Shown: one piece after another, positions 30,264 to 34,158 of the stretch
How positions within the stretch are numbered: position 1 is the stretch's first letter
Layout of the letters: the number at the start of each line of letters is the position of its first letter
Assembly (NCBI GenBank): GCA_029982615.1
Contig: JARRBK010000019.1
Coordinates: 1 to 34,158 of the forward strand
Length of the DNA stretch: 34,158 bases
DNA from: Tepidanaerobacteraceae bacterium
GTDB lineage: Bacteria; Bacillota; Thermosediminibacteria; Thermosediminibacterales; Tepidanaerobacteraceae
Direction of reading: 5' to 3'
The notes under the pieces: model-generated
What the model saw: only the letters and a program-made list of their open reading frames with translations
The model's database searches: none
What the model was told of the DNA's origin: nothing
Made by a program: the position numbers and the translations under genes

Positions 30264-32916
30264 GCAAATCCCCCAGTTGATTTATCTTTTGGCCATATGT
30301 TGCCCAGTCCCCCGCCCTCTGGGCCTTTATGGCTTCGTCATAAGTATCGGCAGCTCTTTTAATCAGTTCATCAGCAGTCATTTCTTCTGTGGGAATCGTC
30401 GGCGCGCTTTTTTCCACTGTAGGTTCGCCAAAAATCCTGGACAGTGCTGCTTCAAAGCTTCTTTCCATGACTACATGTTCTCCGTATGCCACCACTACCC
30501 TAGCAAGTTCTGGAAGCTGACTCTGCTCGCCCTGGATGAATATCGGCCTTACATATAATATGGAACTGTCTATGGGAATTACTAAGAGGTTGCCCCGGAT
30601 AACCCTGGACCCTCTCTGGTCCCAAAGCGTGAGCTGCTGGGATATTTGAGAATCCTGATTAATACGGGCATCAATTTGCATGGGGCCGTAAACGGTTTTA
30701 TCCTTTGGAAAGAGGTATACCACCAGTTTGCCGTAATTTTCCCCATCGGATCTCGCCGCCATCCACGCCCTCATGTTCTCGATGGTGGATGGAGTAAAGG
30801 GAAGCATCAACACCTGCTCCGGTTTTTTTTCGCCGGGCAGCTGAAGAATGGTATAGTAAGGCTCCATCTTGCTTCGCTCACTGCCGTAAATCTCGTCGGG
30901 AATTTGCCATGCATCTTCCTTGTTATAAAAAACCCTCGTATCTTCCATGTGGTAAAGGGTGTATATTCTGGCCTGGATTAAAAACATATCCTCGGGGTAT
31001 CGAATATGATCTCTTAATTCTTTTGGCATCTTGTCCAGGGGTTTAAACATGCCGGGGAAAATGGCACTATAACTTTTTATTATGGGGTCGGTATTGTCCG
31101 CAATATAAAAGTCCACCGTACCGTTGTAAGCATCAATAATCACTTTCACCGAATTTCTTATATAATTTATATCATCGATTGGTTCCGAATACGGATACCG
31201 GTCAGTTGTGGTATATCCATCCATCATCCAGTAAAGTCTGCCTTTTGCCACCACCATGTATGGGTCTTTGTCAAACCTCAAAAAAGGTGCAATTTTTGCC
31301 ACCATCGTTTTTATATCTCTATCGAACATTATTTTGCTATTGGAGTCGAAATTGCTCGACACCAGCAGCTTATAATCCCAGAACCGGATGGCAAAAAGCA
31401 GTCGCGACCAGATATTGAGAGGGATACCGCCTTTTCCCTTATATTCGTTGTACACATTGGCTTCTCCAGAAGGATAATCAAATTCAGGAGTTTTGGAATT
31501 TACCACTACGTAATCTTTGGTAAGCTCTCCAAAGTATATGCGGGGTTCATCCACTTTCAGCGCCGGATCTGTCGAAATCGGCGGAATGTCTTTTATGAAA
31601 AAATTGGGCAGCCCCTCGGCAGTGACGGTGTTGACGGGGCTCATAACCAGGCCATAGCCGTGGGTGTACTGAAGGCGTCGGTTTACCCATGTTTTAGCCC
31701 TTTCCTCAAGCCTTGCCTGATTCAGCTCTCTGGCAGCCAGCATCACCTGGCGCAATTCGCCGTTTATGGTGTATCTATCCACATCCACTTGATTGAAGTC
31801 ATAATAATACCTTATGCGCTGAAGCTGGTTATATGTCTGCTGTAGCGGCCTGTAATCCCACAGGCGCAGCGTCTTTATCGTGGGGCTGTTCATTATAACG
31901 TCTGGAGACACGGTTTCCTTTACCGGGAATTCCTTCCTTTCGACCCGATCAAGGCCGTAAGCTTTTAATGTGAACTCGATATTGGATTTAAGATACGGTT
32001 CTTCCTTCACAAACTCATTTGGTGTCACCTGAAATTGCTGGATAAAAGCGGGATATATTCCCTGGAGAAGCACAGAAGCTGCCACCAAAATCCCCAGAGT
32101 CCACAACAACATCCTGGGCCTGTTTACCGCAAGATTTATGAGCAGCATAACAGCCAGAGCAATGGATATTATCATCAATATTTTTAAACCCGGTAACACA
32201 GCGTGGACATCAGTATAACTCGCCCCAAAGGCCACTCCACGCGGTGAATAAAGCAAATTAAACATGGACAATCTGTAACCGTAAGCCTTCAATGCAAAAA
32301 ATACAGCCAGAAGTACAGCCACCTGTCTTTCCCTGGCGAGTATATAAAGCCAACGGGTGGGCCCTTCCTCAACATAAGTCAATATATATAGCAGTGCCAC
32401 GAAAAATAAGGTTATGGAAACCGCACTTACCGCCAGTTCATAAACCGCCTGCATAAATGGAAGTCTGAATATGTAATACCCTATATCTAGTTTGAATACG
32501 GGATCTACTATGCCAAAATTCTCGGCGTGCAAAAATTTTTGAGCTGTCAGCCAGTAAGAGGACGTAAAAGCAGTAAATACAAAGGCTATAACTGCGCTGA
32601 AGGCAAAGAAAAAAAGTTTCATCCACTTCCCAGATAAAGCCCGGGAAATGGCATCGTTCACTATGCCTTCCCTGTATTTTAAGCTCCACACTCTAGAAAG
32701 GCTGCGGCCTGCAAAAAGCAGATTGATGTATAGAAAGGCAAAAAAAACTGCTCCGCTGACCAGCCTTACCGCCCATTTGGAATAAAGGATAGTCCAGAAT
32801 ACGTTTAAATAGCCTTCGGAATCAAACCACATTATTTCTGTAAAAAAGCCTGCCAGCATTAAAACAGCCGCAACAACAATCAATAAAATACCAATAATTT
32901 TCAATTTATAATTCAC
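30238..32916 (-). CDS. UPF0182 family large membrane protein
   Basis: The 892-residue protein belongs to the uncharacterised UPF0182 (COG1615) family. The first 300 residues hold about seven hydrophobic helices. The rest is a large, probably extracytoplasmic domain with family-typical text such as NTVTAEGLPNFFIKDIPP, RIYFGELTKDYVVVN and NEYKGKGGIPL. An acidic, Thr/Ala-rich tail (about 830-892) ends it. The start is set at the GTG at 32916, nine bases after AAGGAGG; the GTG at 32925 directly abuts that site. Function is unknown. Confidence 0.93.
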   Translation of the reverse strand: MNYKLKIIGILLIVVAAVLMLAGFFTEIMWFDSEGYLNVFWTILYSKWAVRLVSGAVFFAFLYINLLFAGRSLSRVWSLKYREGIVNDAISRALSGKWMKLFFFAFSAVIAFVFTAFTSSYWLTAQKFLHAENFGIVDPVFKLDIGYYIFRLPFMQAVYELAVSAVSITLFFVALLYILTYVEEGPTRWLYILARERQVAVLLAVFFALKAYGYRLSMFNLLYSPRGVAFGASYTDVHAVLPGLKILMIISIALAVMLLINLAVNRPRMLLWTLGILVAASVLLQGIYPAFIQQFQVTPNEFVKEEPYLKSNIEFTLKAYGLDRVERKEFPVKETVSPDVIMNSPTIKTLRLWDYRPLQQTYNQLQRIRYYYDFNQVDVDRYTINGELRQVMLAARELNQARLEERAKTWVNRRLQYTHGYGLVMSPVNTVTAEGLPNFFIKDIPPISTDPALKVDEPRIYFGELTKDYVVVNSKTPEFDYPSGEANVYNEYKGKGGIPLNIWSRLLFAIRFWDYKLLVSSNFDSNSKIMFDRDIKTMVAKIAPFLRFDKDPYMVVAKGRLYWMMDGYTTTDRYPYSEPIDDINYIRNSVKVIIDAYNGTVDFYIADNTDPIIKSYSAIFPGMFKPLDKMPKELRDHIRYPEDMFLIQARIYTLYHMEDTRVFYNKEDAWQIPDEIYGSERSKMEPYYTILQLPGEKKPEQVLMLPFTPSTIENMRAWMAARSDGENYGKLVVYLFPKDKTVYGPMQIDARINQDSQISQQLTLWDQRGSRVIRGNLLVIPIDSSILYVRPIFIQGEQSQLPELARVVVAYGEHVVMERSFEAALSRIFGEPTVEKSAPTIPTEEMTADELIKRAADTYDEAIKAQRAGDWATYGQKINQLGDLLKKLTGKP

Positions 32917-32999
32917 CTGAATCACCCTCCTTACATCCGGTTATATTATTATTATGAATGAACATATGCTATTTTATTTTAACACATATTTGGTAAAAA

Positions 33000-33036
33000 A
33001 AACAAAGAGCAGGGCTGTTTTTCAAGCCTGCTCTTC
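33000..33036 (-). terminator. Terminator of the zinc-ribbon gene
   Basis: On the minus strand AGAGCAGG-CT and AG-CCCTGCTCT form the stem, followed by TTGTTTTTTTT. The TGA stop of the small gene lies inside the hairpin loop region. Confidence 0.8.
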
Positions 33037-33171
33037 GATAGACTCTTCTTTTTGTTTTTCTTGTTTTTTATCTTCTTCTATTTTCTTTCCGCAATATGGA
33101 CATATCCAGACTTTCAAGTCTGCAGCAGAGTACGATCGCTTATTGCAGTACGGACATGTGGTATAAGGCAC
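33022..33171 (-). CDS. Small zinc-ribbon protein (49 residues)
   Basis: This short gene encodes 49 residues with two CPYC knuckles (TTCPYCNKRSYSAADLKVWI, then CPYCGKK), a classic zinc ribbon. A highly charged Glu/Lys/Gln tail follows. The GTG at 33171 has GGGGGG six bases upstream. Codons run cleanly to a TGA that lies inside a strong terminator, so the unit is a complete monocistronic gene. It probably binds zinc and acts through protein or nucleic-acid contacts; no specific role can be given. Confidence 0.78.
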   Translation of the reverse strand: MPYTTCPYCNKRSYSAADLKVWICPYCGKKIEEDKKQEKQKEESIEEQA

Positions 33172-33315
33172 TATAGACCCCCCAAACCTTCTGTTAACCC
33201 TGATTACTCCGCTTCGCTCTTTTATTATATCTATATGTATTATAATTCCCTATTTTTTTTTCAAATCCTGCTGGTTTTATTAAATTTAACAAATATTTTT
33301 TTGAGGTGTGTCAAC

Positions 33316-34017
33316 ATGAACGTTTTTTTTAAAATATTTACATACAGCTCTATATCCGGTTTGGCTGTAATAATAGGAGGATACCTAGGTACTAAAAAAA
33401 TTCCCAGCAAGCTGCTTGCCTTTGTGCTCACCTTCGGTTCCGGCGTGCTTCTTTCGGTGCTTTCATTTTCACTCATGCACGAAGCTTATCGACAATCCGG
33501 ACCCATTTGTACGTCTTTGGCCTTCTTATTGGGTGGCATTACCTTTTTTATAATCGAGGGGCAACTGACAAAACGCGTAGCAAGAGGAACTGGCATGATA
33601 CTTGGAACTGCTCTGGATGATTTGCCGGAAGCATTAAGCATGGGTATAGGTTTTGCCACCGACAGCGGCAGATTGGGGATGGTGCTGGCTCTTTCCATTT
33701 TTCTCCACAATATCCCCGAAAGCCTGTCATCCACCAGTGACCTAGTGATGGAAACACGGCTCTCCCCAAGAGCCGCTATGGTCCTGGCATTTTTAATAGC
33801 TCTTCTGGATCCTTTTGCAGCGCTCACCGGCTATTATCTTCTAAGGAACTTGAGCCCTGTATGGCTGGGTATGATAATGGCTTTCTCAGGAGGTTCCATC
33901 CTTTTTATGACAGGCACCGATATGATTCCTAAAGCCCATAAGATAGGAACGCGCCTAGAAAACCTGGGCCTTCTGGCCGGTTTTCTGGCAGCTTTTTTGC
34001 TCAGCCGACTTATGTAA
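33316..34017 (+). CDS. ZIP-family (GufA-like) divalent metal transporter, variant motif
   Basis: The 233-residue membrane protein has about seven or eight hydrophobic helices and ZIP-like motifs. The TM4-equivalent reads LDDLPEALSMGIGFA, where GufA-type ZIPs have HNIPEGLAVGVGFG, and the next motif is FLHNIPESLSST. So the usual TM4 histidine and asparagine are both Asp here, while HNIPE is kept in the second motif. It should move zinc, manganese or a similar ion. I take the ATG at 33316, ten bases after GAGGTG; the frame is open further upstream but that part is low-complexity and overlaps the zinc-ribbon gene. Confidence 0.85.
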   Translation: MNVFFKIFTYSSISGLAVIIGGYLGTKKIPSKLLAFVLTFGSGVLLSVLSFSLMHEAYRQSGPICTSLAFLLGGITFFIIEGQLTKRVARGTGMILGTALDDLPEALSMGIGFATDSGRLGMVLALSIFLHNIPESLSSTSDLVMETRLSPRAAMVLAFLIALLDPFAALTGYYLLRNLSPVWLGMIMAFSGGSILFMTGTDMIPKAHKIGTRLENLGLLAGFLAAFLLSRLM

Positions 34018-34158
34018 TTAGGTATCACAAAAATCATCCCCACAAAATAACATATTAATATAGACCAGCTAAAAAAAGTCAAGTATAAAAGCAAAATAAT
34101 TTCAATCAAAAAAAGACAATATTAAACCGAAGCCAACAAAAAGACGAACATTGGCCTT

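Noticed and set aside
32954-33166. Plus-strand open frame of 70 codons
   Set aside because: It runs antisense through the terminator and zinc-ribbon gene and has no ribosome site.
33052-33315. 88-codon N-terminal extension of the ZIP-like transporter
   Set aside because: It is antisense to the zinc-ribbon gene, Phe/Ser-rich, and bypasses the good ribosome site of the ATG at 33316.
34018-34158. Minus-strand TTGACT/TATTAA promoter-like pair and CCAA/TTGG arms at the window end
   Set aside because: The reading direction leads into the antisense of the ZIP-like gene with no ORF; the flanking gene is outside the window, so nothing can be concluded.

Overview
The window reads as the chromosome of a low-to-middle GC, Gram-positive, endospore-forming anaerobe of the Clostridia. 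The signs are a T-box-controlled glycyl-tRNA synthetase, strong AGGAGG ribosome sites with many GTG and TTG starts, an alpha/beta-type small acid-soluble spore protein, a PdaB-like polysaccharide deacetylase, a UPF0182 protein and LevR-type sigma-54 control of a PTS. A thermophilic or syntrophic lineage such as Thermosediminibacterales is my guess; nothing in the sequence proves it. I see no insertion sequence, CRISPR array, tRNA or rRNA.

Layout. 1-620: start of glyQS on the minus strand, with its glycine T-box leader and promoter. 702-1643: a lactate-dehydrogenase-family enzyme, convergent with a coiled-coil membrane-anchored protein (1646-2341). 2432-16751, all on the minus strand: a large polyol or sugar uptake and catabolism locus. 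In transcription order it holds a LevR-like sigma-54 activator, a galactitol-type PTS (EIIA, EIIC, EIIB), a small membrane protein, a zinc alcohol dehydrogenase, an SDR, an RpiB-type isomerase, a GpsA-like dehydrogenase, a HAD phosphatase, a cysteine-less EIIB-like protein, an FGGY kinase, a phosphohexomutase and a class II aldolase. Clear -24/-12 promoters lie in front of both the activator and gatA. The substrate cannot be named from sequence; a phosphorylated tetritol, pentitol or hexitol fits.

16959-19305: uvrC and a CadC-like ArsR repressor. 19450-19574 may hold an orphan small RNA ending in two terminator-like hairpins. 19584-24100 is an alanine module: a sodium:alanine symporter, divergent from an ACT-PAS-AAA sigma-54 activator, which is followed by alanine dehydrogenase. 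The ald gene has an exact -24/-12 promoter and two TTTCCAT-type palindromes about 110-130 bp upstream of the predicted start. Related half-sites sit between the symporter and the activator.

24134-34017: an OmpR-type two-component system, a PdaB-like deacetylase, a small membrane protein coupled to a half-size GDT1/UPF0016 cation transporter, a Na/Pi cotransporter with a PhoU-like tail, a spore SASP, a UPF0182 membrane protein, a 49-residue zinc-ribbon protein and a divergent ZIP-family transporter. Several of these are ion-homeostasis or sporulation genes.

The most interesting parts are the sigma-54 polyol operon (unknown substrate, activator with an unusual C-terminal EIIA domain, EIIB paralogue without its phospho-cysteine) and the alanine regulon with its readable enhancer sites.
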